Shown here: piece by piece, positions 28,737 through 37,817 of the stretch
Layout of the letters: each line of letters starts with the position of its first letter
How positions within the stretch are numbered: the first letter of the stretch is position 1
Source: Arcobacteraceae bacterium
Lineage (GTDB): Bacteria > Campylobacterota > Campylobacteria > Campylobacterales > Arcobacteraceae
Reading direction: 5' to 3'
Assembly (NCBI GenBank): GCA_023138835.1
Contig: JAGLOP010000005.1
Span: 62,001 to 126,000, forward strand
DNA length: 64,000 nucleotides
Notes under the pieces: model-generated
What the model saw: only the letters and a program-made list of their open reading frames with translations
The model's database searches: none
What the model was told of the DNA's origin: nothing
Position numbers and translations under genes: made by a program

Positions 28737-29466
28737 CTTGATTATTTATAGTGTATCTCATACTAATATAGTTTAGTTTTCTTATTTTACGAAACTCTTT
28801 AGTTTGTGCAAATTGGGCTGTGAAATTTTTATGTCCCCAACCTTTTCTACCGACATCAAAATCACTAGTGGTATGGTAAGAATAAGCAGGTGGAGCTATA
28901 CTGGTGGAAGCCCTGGTAATATTACCTTTATGTTTATAAATTTTATCACAATACAAGCTTAATTGTTTCATAGTATTTCTAATACCTGAAGTTAAGATAA
29001 GGCTACTTCCAACATCTTGTTTCAGTCTTTTGTAATCTTCTAGAGGCTTCCCTCTAAATAAGTAGTGTCCTGTGCGAGGTATCTTTTTAATATCTTTTTT
29101 TGATATTTTATTATTAAGATTAAAACATGTTTTTATACCATAAAAACCATATTCTTGCGGGTCTTCATAAAATAATTTATCTATTAAAGTAAGCTCATCT
29201 TTTGTAAATTTACCAATAGCGGAATAATTTCTGGCATAAAATAAAGAATCATTAAATGAAAGTATATTAAAGTTCGCAAAGCCCACATATTTCTTAAGGG
29301 CACGAATTCTATTTCTTAACATAACTAATGTATTCCATTCTTTTTGTGGAAGATATACAGAATTAGTTATTTCATTATTTAAGTTTATATTATCTTCTAC
29401 TGCCATTAGATCACGAGCAAAAAGAGGAGTAAGTGCTGTAAAGGTTAAAAAGTTTCTTCTGTTCAT
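28696..29466 (-). CDS. M15-family (VanY-like) carboxypeptidase, Tat-exported
   Basis: The 256-aa product starts MNRRNFLTFTALTPLFA, a twin-arginine signal. The C-terminal domain has SGIRNTMKQLSLYC, SIAPPAYSYHTTSDFDVGRK with the zinc His and Asp, and ends RYEPWHIKVI with the Glu and His of the M15 signature. This fits D-alanyl-D-alanine or L,D carboxypeptidases that trim peptidoglycan. It overlaps the M99 gene, implying one transcript for two wall hydrolases. Confidence 0.85.
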   Translation of the reverse strand: MNRRNFLTFTALTPLFARDLMAVEDNINLNNEITNSVYLPQKEWNTLVMLRNRIRALKKYVGFANFNILSFNDSLFYARNYSAIGKFTKDELTLIDKLFYEDPQEYGFYGIKTCFNLNNKISKKDIKKIPRTGHYLFRGKPLEDYKRLKQDVGSSLILTSGIRNTMKQLSLYCDKIYKHKGNITRASTSIAPPAYSYHTTSDFDVGRKGWGHKNFTAQFAQTKEFRKIRKLNYISMRYTINNQDGVRYEPWHIKVI

Positions 29467-29474
29467 AACAGCGA

Positions 29475-29849
29475 TTATAGCTTATTTAGCATTAATTTGC
29501 ACTTTTCATAAAAAGTTTCAATAGAAGGTAAATTTAATGAGGCATCTCTTTTTTTTGTTCCCCAAGTGGGTTCCGGGAAAAAACTGTCATTTTCAAATCT
29601 GGCTTGTATATGAAAATGCACATGGGGCACATAGTTTCCAAATGATGCAATATTTATTTTTGCCGGCTTAAAATATGATAACATCTCTTTTTCAATAATA
29701 TCTAAAGCTTTCCAGACAGCTATTTTAGTTTCAGTATCACACTGACTGAATTCTTTAATCTTTTTTTGTGTAAAAATTTTTAACCAAGGTATCTCAAATG
29801 GTTCAATTTCTATTTTAATTAAATCGTTTTCATAAATTACCGTATCCAT
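29475..29849 (-). CDS. HIT-family hydrolase
   Basis: The 124-aa product is a histidine-triad protein: PHVHFHIQARF (about 90-100) is the HxHxH motif. The N-terminal strands (LIKIEIEPFEIPWLKIF) fit the fold. HIT proteins hydrolyse nucleotide phosphoramidates and related substrates; the substrate is unknown. It is adjacent to the DUF493 gene, sharing its end base. Confidence 0.85.
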   Translation of the reverse strand: MDTVIYENDLIKIEIEPFEIPWLKIFTQKKIKEFSQCDTETKIAVWKALDIIEKEMLSYFKPAKINIASFGNYVPHVHFHIQARFENDSFFPEPTWGTKKRDASLNLPSIETFYEKCKLMLNKL

Positions 29850-30112
29850 TAAACTACCATTTTAATATGTTCGTGATCCATTAAAATTTTATATAATTCT
29901 GTTCTATCATCTTCATTATGAACTAACATCTCTAAAGTGTAACTTTTAAATTTGCCGCCGCTGCTTTGTTTAGATGGTTTAATATTATGCTCTCGTTCAT
30001 TTAAAACTTCTTTTATAATATCGTCAATTGTTTGTTCATGACGAATTACAATTTTATATTCCCAACTGCAAGGATAATCAAGTTCTAAAGTATGCCTACT
30101 TAAATCGATCAT
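29849..30112 (-). CDS. DUF493/YbeD-family protein
   Basis: The 87-aa product has the small ferredoxin-like pattern of Ybe[21 protein letters not shown], then [20 protein letters not shown], and [18 protein letters not shown] at the end. Members are thought to be ACT-like regulatory proteins; function unknown. It overlaps moaC by 4 bp upstream. Confidence 0.8.
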   Translation of the reverse strand: MIDLSRHTLELDYPCSWEYKIVIRHEQTIDDIIKEVLNEREHNIKPSKQSSGGKFKSYTLEMLVHNEDDRTELYKILMDHEHIKMVV

Positions 30113-30579
30113 CTCGCATACTCTCCACTTTTCCCACCACTCTTTTTTTCTAATTGTACATTTTGGATTACCATACCTTTATCAATAGCTTTAACCATAT
30201 CATAAATAGTAAGCAAACCAATACTAACTCCTGTAAGTGCCTCCATCTCAACACCAGTCTGACCTCTTAATTTTGCAGTAACAGTTAATTTAAAACCTGG
30301 AAGTTCATCTAACTGCTCCACATCACAATTTATTCCTGTAAGAAGTAAAGGATGGCACATTGGGATTAAATCAGGTGTTTTTTTAGTACCTTGAATTGCT
30401 GCTATTACAGCTGTTTGAAGTACCGGACCTTTTTTGTTTTCATTATTCACTACATTATCAAATGCGTCTTGATTCATAGATATTGTTCCGCTGGCAATTG
30501 CTACTCTTGTTGTATTGTCTTTGTCAGATACATCTACCATTTTTGGTCTGTTTTGTTCATCTAAGTGTGTTAAGTCCAC
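30109..30579 (-). CDS. moaC: Cyclic pyranopterin monophosphate synthase
   Basis: The 156-aa product makes cPMP from the MoaA product. It begins [20 protein letters not shown] and includes [37 protein letters not shown] and [14 protein letters not shown], all diagnostic. Moco genes moaD and moaE are 8 kb away on the other strand. Confidence 0.97.
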   Translation of the reverse strand: MDLTHLDEQNRPKMVDVSDKDNTTRVAIASGTISMNQDAFDNVVNNENKKGPVLQTAVIAAIQGTKKTPDLIPMCHPLLLTGINCDVEQLDELPGFKLTVTAKLRGQTGVEMEALTGVSIGLLTIYDMVKAIDKGMVIQNVQLEKKSGGKSGEYAR

Positions 30580-30718
30580 TTGAAATCCTTTAGTTATTAT
30601 AATTGTGAGATTATACTTAAAGTAACATTAAGACTATTTTATATATAATCGCAAACTTAAAAAAGCAATGACTAGTCCAAGAACAGTCAAATCTATGCAA
30701 GAAAGTGGGTGATATACA

Positions 30719-30931
30719 ATGCCTGGTATAAAAACTAAAGAAGGTGAATCGTTTGATGAAGCTTACAGAAGATTTAAAAAACAATGTGATAGAAGTTTAA
30801 TCGTTACAGAAACGAGAGCAAGAAGATATTTTGAATCTAATCCTGAGATTAAAAAGAAACAAAAAATCAATGCTAGAAAAAAAGCACTAAAAAAACTTTA
30901 TATGTTAAGAAGATATGAGTCTAGACTGTAA
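30719..30931 (+). CDS. rpsU: Small ribosomal subunit protein bS21
   Basis: The 70-aa basic protein reads [20 protein letters not shown] and ends [17 protein letters not shown], the bS21 pattern, needed near the 3' end of 16S rRNA. A TATAAT at 30644-30649 lies upstream with a weak -35. A strong terminator follows. Confidence 0.97.
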   Translation: MPGIKTKEGESFDEAYRRFKKQCDRSLIVTETRARRYFESNPEIKKKQKINARKKALKKLYMLRRYESRL

Positions 30932-30951
30932 TCTTTAAAATAGCATTTTAC

Positions 30952-30987
30952 AAAAAAGGGAAGAGCATTTTTACTCTTCCCTTTTTT
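30952..30987 (+). terminator. Rho-independent terminator of rpsU
   Basis: AAAAAAGGGAAGAG and CTCTTCCCTTTTTT pair around an 8-base loop, followed by a T-run. It could work on both strands, but only rpsU ends here. Confidence 0.92.
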
Positions 30988-31062
30988 ATTATCTAATTTT
31001 AAATCACATTTTTATTGAAATTATTATAAAATAACAATATAAAAAATTAAGGAATTTAAAAT

Positions 31063-32232
31063 ATGCAATTTCCAGCACCATTAAAAGCAAACAGTATAAA
31101 AATTCTACTTCTAGGAAGTGGAGAGTTAGGAAAAGAAGTTATCATTGAAGCTCAAAGACTAGGGGTAGAAACTGTAGCCGTTGATAGTTATGCAAATGCT
31201 CCGGCACATCTTGTAGCAAATACATCTTATGTAATTGATATGAAAAATGAAAATGAAGTTTTAGATGTAATAAGAAGAGAAAAACCTAATTTTATTTTAC
31301 CTGAAGTTGAAGCTATTAGTATATCTGCGCTTTTTGAGGCTGAAAAAGAAGGTTTTCATGTGATTCCAAATGCTGAGGCTGTAAATAAAACTATGAATAG
31401 AAAAAATATTCGAGTTTTTGCCTGTGAAGAGTTAAAACTTCCGGCATCAAAATATGAATTTGTTAAAACCTTTGATGAGTTAGAAAATTCTGCAAATAAG
31501 ATAGGTTTCCCTTGTGTGATAAAACCGGTTATGAGTAGTAGCGGTCATGGTCAAAGTATAGCTTATAGTGATGATGATTTAGAAAAATCTTGGGAGATAG
31601 CAAAAGAGGCCAGAGGAGATGCCAGTGAATTAATTGTTGAAGAGTTTATAACTTTTGATTATGAAATCACTTTATTAACAGTAAGAAATGAAACGGGTAC
31701 GATTTTTTGTGAGCCTATTGGTCATATCCAAAAAGACGGTGATTATATTTTTTCATGGCAGCCAATGGAGATGTCTGAATTAGCAAAACAACGATCAATT
31801 GATGTAGCACAAAAAATTACAGATGGTTTGGGGGGTCGTGGTTTATTTGGTGTTGAACTTTTTATAAAAGGCGATGAGGTTTATTTTAGTGAAGTAAGTC
31901 CGCGACCTCATGATACCGGAATGGTAACTATGATTACACAATCTCAAAGTGAATTTGCTTTACATGTAAGAGCTGTTCTTGGGTTGCCGTTAGATTATAT
32001 TGATTATGGTGCAGGTGCAAGTGCCGCATATAAAGCCAAGAACGATACTTTTACACCTGTAGTAGAAGCCCACTCATCTATATTCACTAAAAATTCATAT
32101 TTAAGAGTTTTTGGAAAACCTCAATCTCATGTAGGCAGAAGAATGGCAGTTGCATTATCTTTTGATAAAAACAGCAGTGAAACAGCCTTGGAAAATGCAA
32201 AAGAATTAATTAAAAAAGTAAGCGATAAATAA
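31063..32232 (+). CDS. purT: Formate-dependent phosphoribosylglycinamide formyltransferase
   Basis: The 389-aa ATP-grasp enzyme uses formate and ATP to formylate GAR, an alternative to PurN. It contains [42 protein letters not shown], the metal site in [19 protein letters not shown] and [15 protein letters not shown]. Length matches E. coli PurT. It is alone on the plus strand and converges on the CAP gene. Confidence 0.97.
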   Translation: MQFPAPLKANSIKILLLGSGELGKEVIIEAQRLGVETVAVDSYANAPAHLVANTSYVIDMKNENEVLDVIRREKPNFILPEVEAISISALFEAEKEGFHVIPNAEAVNKTMNRKNIRVFACEELKLPASKYEFVKTFDELENSANKIGFPCVIKPVMSSSGHGQSIAYSDDDLEKSWEIAKEARGDASELIVEEFITFDYEITLLTVRNETGTIFCEPIGHIQKDGDYIFSWQPMEMSELAKQRSIDVAQKITDGLGGRGLFGVELFIKGDEVYFSEVSPRPHDTGMVTMITQSQSEFALHVRAVLGLPLDYIDYGAGASAAYKAKNDTFTPVVEAHSSIFTKNSYLRVFGKPQSHVGRRMAVALSFDKNSSETALENAKELIKKVSDK

Positions 32233-32236
32233 GTTT

Positions 32237-33493
32237 TTATTGTCTTACAGCATTATCTTCTAATGCTATTTGTATAGTTATCTTTTTTGAATTTGATAGT
32301 TTGATATGGTATTTATCTCCAATTTTACTATCAAACTTAACTAAAAGAGTATTTTTATCAATAGATTTAATGGAAGCTTTAGCTTCTATTTTACGAGTAC
32401 ACTTCCATGATTTAAAAATATCATTGTTATGTAGAGGTTCCATATAAAGTATATAATAGGTGTTTGTTTTAAGTTTTATTGTAGAGTTTATCTCTTTAAT
32501 TGTATAGTATGGATAATTTAATTTTTTAGTTAAAAAATTCCATGTTATTGTTTTTAAATTGTTGTCTACATAATAATTAATCAACACCTTATATTTTTGA
32601 TTCCAATGTAGTCTTTTGTTTGGAAAGAGGGTAAATTGAAATCTAGTGTGTTTATCATTTGGATCATTTGAATAATCCATTAATAAAGTATCTAAAATTT
32701 CATTATTATTAGAATCAAATAATTTAAAATCTTTAATCTCTATATCTTGATTGTCATAATAGTAACCGTTAAACTCTATAGATATTGGATAACCGGAAAC
32801 GGAAATTTCAGGTAAAGGATCTGGGAACTCTTCAAAAAATACAGTAGGGATATTTTTACCATTTTTAGGAGGCCAGATCACATATTGAGGTGAGTTTTGA
32901 GATAAATGATCTTTTGTGTTTAAATAAAGTGTTTTTTCAAGTCTTAACTTTTCTTTTGCGCAGGCTTTATAAATATATTTGCCTTTCCCACCGAAGCTGT
33001 CCCCTTGACAAAGTATGTTAAGAATAGAGTTACCCATATTATAAGTATAAACCAGATAACCTTTTTTAGATTTATTTATCCCTATACCAATCTCATCAAT
33101 ATTATTCCTTAGAAATTCATATCTATGATAAATTGCTCCCATCAAGCTGTCAATAGAAGCATAAATATTTTTGTGACCTGCTGATAAGTTTTCAAAATAA
33201 TATAAAGATTTATACCCACTGTAAACTCCTCTTTTTTTAGAAGTTTTTCCCGTATAATAAGAACTTGGATATTTATCTTTATCTTCTTTATGCATTAAGT
33301 TTATAGAGAATCTAGTCCATATATCATTAATATAATTTGAATGATTTTGAGAAGCTTCTTCTAATATTTTATTATTATTCAAACTTGACAAGCCGGCACT
33401 ATTTCTTAATGAATTTAGATATGAAAGTGCATCACTTTTTTGTGATGCTGTCAGATTAAGCAAAAGTAAAATTAAAACAATAAAAAACTTCAA
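32237..33493 (-). CDS. CAP-domain (SCP/PR1-like) secreted protein
   Basis: The 418-aa product has a signal peptide (about 1-16) and a CAP domain at about 20-160: ALSYLNSLRNSAGLSSLNNN, LEEASQNHSNYIND, then YRYEFL-like HRYEFLRNNIDEIGIGIN. The catalytic-like HxxxH pair is partly kept. The remaining 250 residues form beta-rich segments (FNGYYYDNQDIEIKDFKLFD and others) with no family I can name, and include a WPPKNGKNIP segment also seen in other bacterial CAP proteins. Probably periplasmic or outer surface; function unknown. Confidence 0.8.
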   Translation of the reverse strand: MKFFIVLILLLLNLTASQKSDALSYLNSLRNSAGLSSLNNNKILEEASQNHSNYINDIWTRFSINLMHKEDKDKYPSSYYTGKTSKKRGVYSGYKSLYYFENLSAGHKNIYASIDSLMGAIYHRYEFLRNNIDEIGIGINKSKKGYLVYTYNMGNSILNILCQGDSFGGKGKYIYKACAKEKLRLEKTLYLNTKDHLSQNSPQYVIWPPKNGKNIPTVFFEEFPDPLPEISVSGYPISIEFNGYYYDNQDIEIKDFKLFDSNNNEILDTLLMDYSNDPNDKHTRFQFTLFPNKRLHWNQKYKVLINYYVDNNLKTITWNFLTKKLNYPYYTIKEINSTIKLKTNTYYILYMEPLHNNDIFKSWKCTRKIEAKASIKSIDKNTLLVKFDSKIGDKYHIKLSNSKKITIQIALEDNAVRQ

Positions 33494-33591
33494 GTTACTC
33501 TCCCTTAGTTAGTTTGATATTATAAGTTATAAATCATTAATATTCACAATAAATTATGTTATTATTTTACATTAAATTTTAAAGGTAAAGT

Positions 33592-34515
33592 ATGAAAATG
33601 GTATTTTTAGATAGAAAAACATTGGGTGATGATATTAATTTAGATATATTTAATAAATTTGGAGATGTGGTTAGCTTTCCTAGTACAAAAAAGACCCAAA
33701 CATTACAAAGAGTTCAAGATGCTCAAATAATTATAACAAATAAAGTGATTATTGATAAAGAGATTATGGATAATAGTGATATAAAACTTATTTGTGTAGC
33801 AGCTACTGGAATGAATAATATAGATTTGGAATATGCAAAACAAAAAGGTATTGTTGTAAAAAATGTTGCCGGGTATTCAACTTCAAGTGTTGCTCAACTA
33901 ACATTTTCATTTGCATTACAATTTATTCAACAAATAAATTTTTACGATAATTTTGTTAAAAGCGGCGGTTGGGAAAATAGTGATATTTTTACAAATATAG
34001 ATAAACCATTTTATGAACTTGACGGTAAAAGATGGGGAATTATAGCGCTTGGAAATATTGGTAAAAAAGTGGCTTCTATAGCTTCAAGTTTTGGATGTAA
34101 TGTTTGTTATTATTCAACAAGCGGCAAGAATAATGATTCACAATATTCTCAAGTTAGTTTAGAAGAATTACTTAAAACCTGCGATATTATCTCAATACAC
34201 GCACCGCTTAATGATACAACTTTAAATTTAATAAATAAAACAAATTTACAACTTTTAAAAGAGAAAGCTATTTTATTAAATCTTGGTCGTGGCGGAATTG
34301 TAAATGAGCAAGATATTACTGATGAATTAAATAAAAGAGAAATTTATTTTGCAACAGATGTTGTGACTTGTGAACCAATTGAAAAGACATCTCCTCTGTT
34401 AAAAATAGAAAATAAAAATAGAGTTTTATTTACACCCCATATAGCTTGGGCTTCAATTGAAGCTAGAGGAAGATTAATAGATGGAATCTTTAAAAATATA
34501 GAAGAATTTATTTAA
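33592..34515 (+). CDS. D-isomer-specific 2-hydroxyacid dehydrogenase
   Basis: The 307-aa product has the NAD-binding motif WGIIALGNIGKKVASIASSF (about 145-164), catalytic Arg in LLNLGRGGIVNEQD, Glu region DVVTCEPI and His in FTPHIAWAS. Annotated relatives include glycerate, hydroxypyruvate and D-lactate dehydrogenases; the substrate cannot be decided. It precedes the gap-pgk-gap2 cluster by 73 bp, so a role in triose/serine metabolism is possible. Confidence 0.88.
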   Translation: MKMVFLDRKTLGDDINLDIFNKFGDVVSFPSTKKTQTLQRVQDAQIIITNKVIIDKEIMDNSDIKLICVAATGMNNIDLEYAKQKGIVVKNVAGYSTSSVAQLTFSFALQFIQQINFYDNFVKSGGWENSDIFTNIDKPFYELDGKRWGIIALGNIGKKVASIASSFGCNVCYYSTSGKNNDSQYSQVSLEELLKTCDIISIHAPLNDTTLNLINKTNLQLLKEKAILLNLGRGGIVNEQDITDELNKREIYFATDVVTCEPIEKTSPLLKIENKNRVLFTPHIAWASIEARGRLIDGIFKNIEEFI

Positions 34516-34588
34516 AAATTTCATTAACCGTATTTATAGCTACTTTTTGCTAGTATGATGCAAATAATATTACACATAAAGGGTAGTT

Positions 34589-35590
34589 ATGGCTTTAAAA
34601 GTAGCGATTAATGGATTAGGTAGAATAGGAAGATGTGTAGCTAGAATAGTTGCTTCTCGAGATGATGTTGAGTTAGTTGCTTGTAATGCAAGCGGTACTG
34701 AAGATATGATTCAATATGGACTACGATATGATTCTGTACATGGGAAAAGAGATGATATTCGTGTAGAAGATGGATATATTTATATAGGGAAAGATAAAGC
34801 TAAACTTTTAAGTGAGAGAGACCCTGCTAAACTTAACTTTGCCGAACTTGGTGTTGATGTAGTTTTAGAGTGTACGGGTGCATTTTTAACACAAGAATCT
34901 GTGCAGCCATATTTAGATAATGGGATTAAAAAAATTGTATTTTCTGCACCTGCAAAAGATGATACGGCAACTTTTGTAATGGGTGTAAATGAAGATAAAT
35001 ATGATGGTCAAGCAGTTGTTTCAAATGCTTCTTGTACTACAAACGGCCTAGCACCTGTAGCAAAAGTTTTAGATGATGCTTTTGGAATAGAGTGTGGACT
35101 TATGACTACAATCCACTCTTACACCGGCAGCCAGCCAATCTTAGATGCAAAAGATAAAAAAGACCCACGAAAAGCCAGAGCAGGAGCTGTTAACTTAATA
35201 CCTACAACAACAGGTGCTGCAAAAGCAATTGCTAAAGTTTTACCACACTTAAAGGGTAAAATAAATGGACAAGCTATAAGAGTTCCAACTCCAAATGTAT
35301 CAATGGTAGATTTAACAGTAACATTAAAAAATAATGTAACAGTAGAATCTGTAAATCAAGCTTTTATTGATGCGTCAAATGGTGCTATGAAAGGAATCTT
35401 GGGAGTTGATACTGAGAGAAGAGTTTCATCTGATTTTAATGGGGAAGAGACAAGTACAGTAGTTCCTCTTGATACTACACAAGTTGTGGGTGATAGAATG
35501 GTAAAAGTTTTAGCTTGGTATGACAATGAGTGGGGATACTCTTGCAGATTAGTTGATATGGCTGTACATATAGCTTCAAAAAAGGCGTAA
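34589..35590 (+). CDS. gapA: Glyceraldehyde-3-phosphate dehydrogenase
   Basis: The 333-aa enzyme interconverts GAP and 1,3-bisphosphoglycerate. NAD motif [14 protein letters not shown] at the N-terminus, catalytic Cys in [16 protein letters not shown], His in [10 protein letters not shown], the [11 protein letters not shown] phosphate site, and [15 protein letters not shown] at the end. The usual TTNC is TTNG here. It overlaps nothing but leads straight into pgk with a 2-bp gap. Confidence 0.97.
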   Translation: MALKVAINGLGRIGRCVARIVASRDDVELVACNASGTEDMIQYGLRYDSVHGKRDDIRVEDGYIYIGKDKAKLLSERDPAKLNFAELGVDVVLECTGAFLTQESVQPYLDNGIKKIVFSAPAKDDTATFVMGVNEDKYDGQAVVSNASCTTNGLAPVAKVLDDAFGIECGLMTTIHSYTGSQPILDAKDKKDPRKARAGAVNLIPTTTGAAKAIAKVLPHLKGKINGQAIRVPTPNVSMVDLTVTLKNNVTVESVNQAFIDASNGAMKGILGVDTERRVSSDFNGEETSTVVPLDTTQVVGDRMVKVLAWYDNEWGYSCRLVDMAVHIASKKA

Positions 35591-35592
35591 GA

Positions 35593-36783
35593 ATGCAACT
35601 TCAAGAAATAAATAAAATAGATATTGCAAATAAAAAAATTTTTATTAGATGTGACTTTAATGTACCGGTTGATGAATATCAAAATATCACTGATGATAGA
35701 AGAATAAGAAGTGCTTTAAATACTATTAGATACTGTATTGATAACGATTGTGCGGTTATAATTGCTTCACACTTTGGAAGACCTAAGAATGGTTTTGAAG
35801 ATAAATTTAGTTTAAAACCAATAGCTAAAAGACTTCATACACTTTTAAAAACCCAGATTAAACTTGCTCCAAATGTTATTTGTTATGAAACAATTGCAAT
35901 GGCAAATGAACTTAAAAGCGGCGAAATTATGCTGTTAGAAAATATGAGATTTGAAAGTGGTGAAACTAAAAATGACCCTGAATTATCAAAAACTTTAGCA
36001 TCTTTAGCAGATGTATTTATCAATGATGCATTTGGTGTATCACATAGAGCACATGCTTCTGTTGAGGGTATTGCACAATATTTTGATATTGACTCAAAAG
36101 CAGCCGGATTTTTATTGGCAAAAGAGATTAAATTTTTCTACCATATTATAGAAGAGCCAAAAAGACCGTTTGTATCTATAGTTGGCGGTAGTAAAGTGTC
36201 TGGGAAACTTGAAGCACTTTACAATCTTGTACCAAAAGTTGATAAGATAATTATAGGCGGTGGTATGGCATTTACATTCTTAAAAGCCTTAGGTCACGAA
36301 ATTGGAAATTCTTTGGTTGAGGAAGAGTTAGTACCTGAAGCACTTAAAATAATGGACGAAGCAAAAGAATTAGGTGTAAAATTTTATCTGCCTGTTGATG
36401 TAATTGCAGCGGAAGCTTTCGACAGCGAGGCATTTGCAAAAGCTGTTACGGTTCAAGAGATACCAAAAGGGTGGATGGGACTGGATATAGGACCTGCATC
36501 AGCCTTACTTTTTGCACAGGCACTTGAAGATGCACATACAATTCTATGGAATGGACCAATGGGTGTTTATGAGATGGATAAATTTGCAAAAGGAAGTACC
36601 AAGCTTTCTCATGCAGTAGCTTCTAGTTATGCTACAACAGTTGTAGGTGGCGGAGATACAGCTGATTTAGTAAGAAGAACCGGTGATGAAGATGAGATGA
36701 CATTTATAAGTACCGGAGGAGGAGCTTCTTTAGAACTTATTGAAGGTAAAGTTTTACCCGGTGTTAAAGCACTAATTGTTTAA
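35593..36783 (+). CDS. pgk: Phosphoglycerate kinase
   Basis: The 396-aa product transfers phosphate between 1,3-bisphosphoglycerate and [87 protein letters not shown] and [10 protein letters not shown] are all present. The gap-pgk order is common to the phylum. Confidence 0.98.
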   Translation: MQLQEINKIDIANKKIFIRCDFNVPVDEYQNITDDRRIRSALNTIRYCIDNDCAVIIASHFGRPKNGFEDKFSLKPIAKRLHTLLKTQIKLAPNVICYETIAMANELKSGEIMLLENMRFESGETKNDPELSKTLASLADVFINDAFGVSHRAHASVEGIAQYFDIDSKAAGFLLAKEIKFFYHIIEEPKRPFVSIVGGSKVSGKLEALYNLVPKVDKIIIGGGMAFTFLKALGHEIGNSLVEEELVPEALKIMDEAKELGVKFYLPVDVIAAEAFDSEAFAKAVTVQEIPKGWMGLDIGPASALLFAQALEDAHTILWNGPMGVYEMDKFAKGSTKLSHAVASSYATTVVGGGDTADLVRRTGDEDEMTFISTGGGASLELIEGKVLPGVKALIV

Positions 36784-36800
36784 GACTAAAATATAATTTA

Positions 36801-37817
36801 ATGCGAGTATTATTAAACGGAGTTGGTAGAATTGGTAAAGCAATTTTACGAATTGCTTTAGAAAATAAAGCACTTGATATTATTGCTATCAATGAGTTAA
36901 ATTCAAATATTGAAAATATCGCTTACTCTATAAATTATGATTCTACTTACGGGAGATTAGATGATAAGTTTGGGGTAGTTGATGATTTTATAGAAAATAA
37001 AAATTCTAAAATAAAAATTTTAAACAAATCCAGTCTTTTTAATATTGATTTAAAAGCTCTTGATATTGATTTTATTATTGATGCAAGCGGCAGCAAAGTG
37101 GATACCGATGAACTTAAAAAATTAGCGGTAAAAGCTATTTTCTTAACCCACCCAAAAAAAGATGCTGATATAAATGTAATTTTAGGGGTAAATGAAGATA
37201 AACTAAATTTAGATACTCATAAAATTATCTCGACCAGTTCATGTAATGCTACGGCTATACTACCTATTTTAAAGATTATTGATGATAATTATAAAATAGA
37301 ATACGGAGATGTTACAACTATACATCCGCTTCTTAACCATCAAAAAGTTTTAGACAGCGCTTGTATAGGAAATTATGATAGAGATGTTGAGTGTAACTTT
37401 GAGTTTGGACGAAGTGCAACACAAAATATAATACCAAGTCATACCACTACTATTGAAGCTTGCTCATATATAATGCCAAATATCAATTCCAATATTATCG
37501 CATCGAGTTCATTGCGGGTACCAACTGATACTGTTGGAGTTATAAATGTTACTTTATTTATAAAAAAAGAGTGTTCAAAAGATGAGCTTATAAATTTATG
37601 TAAAACTTATGCTCTCAAGCAGAAATTTGAGATTTTATTGAACAATGAACAATCTTTAGTTTCCAGTGATTTTAAAGCCCAAAATTATACTACGATACTT
37701 GACCATAGATTTACAGATATAAAACAAGGAAAGATGATAAAGTTAGTTATTTGGTATGATAATGAATGGGGATATGCTTCGAAAGTTGTAGATATAATAT
37801 CTCAAATAAAATATTAA
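36801..37817 (+). CDS. Second, divergent GAPDH-family dehydrogenase
   Basis: The 338-aa product keeps the GAPDH fold: LLNGVGRIGKAILRIALEN, a Cys in ISTSSCNATAILP (in place of SCTTN), His in TTIHPLLNHQ, IIPSHTTTIEA, SSLRVPTDTVGVINVTL and [15 protein letters not shown]. Many substrate-pocket residues differ from the neighbour gapA, so the substrate may differ (erythrose-4-phosphate, an NADPH form, or a regulatory role). It directly follows pgk, the position where tpiA is often found. Its end overlaps the convergent exporter gene by 4 bp. Confidence 0.85.
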   Translation: MRVLLNGVGRIGKAILRIALENKALDIIAINELNSNIENIAYSINYDSTYGRLDDKFGVVDDFIENKNSKIKILNKSSLFNIDLKALDIDFIIDASGSKVDTDELKKLAVKAIFLTHPKKDADINVILGVNEDKLNLDTHKIISTSSCNATAILPILKIIDDNYKIEYGDVTTIHPLLNHQKVLDSACIGNYDRDVECNFEFGRSATQNIIPSHTTTIEACSYIMPNINSNIIASSSLRVPTDTVGVINVTLFIKKECSKDELINLCKTYALKQKFEILLNNEQSLVSSDFKAQNYTTILDHRFTDIKQGKMIKLVIWYDNEWGYASKVVDIISQIKY

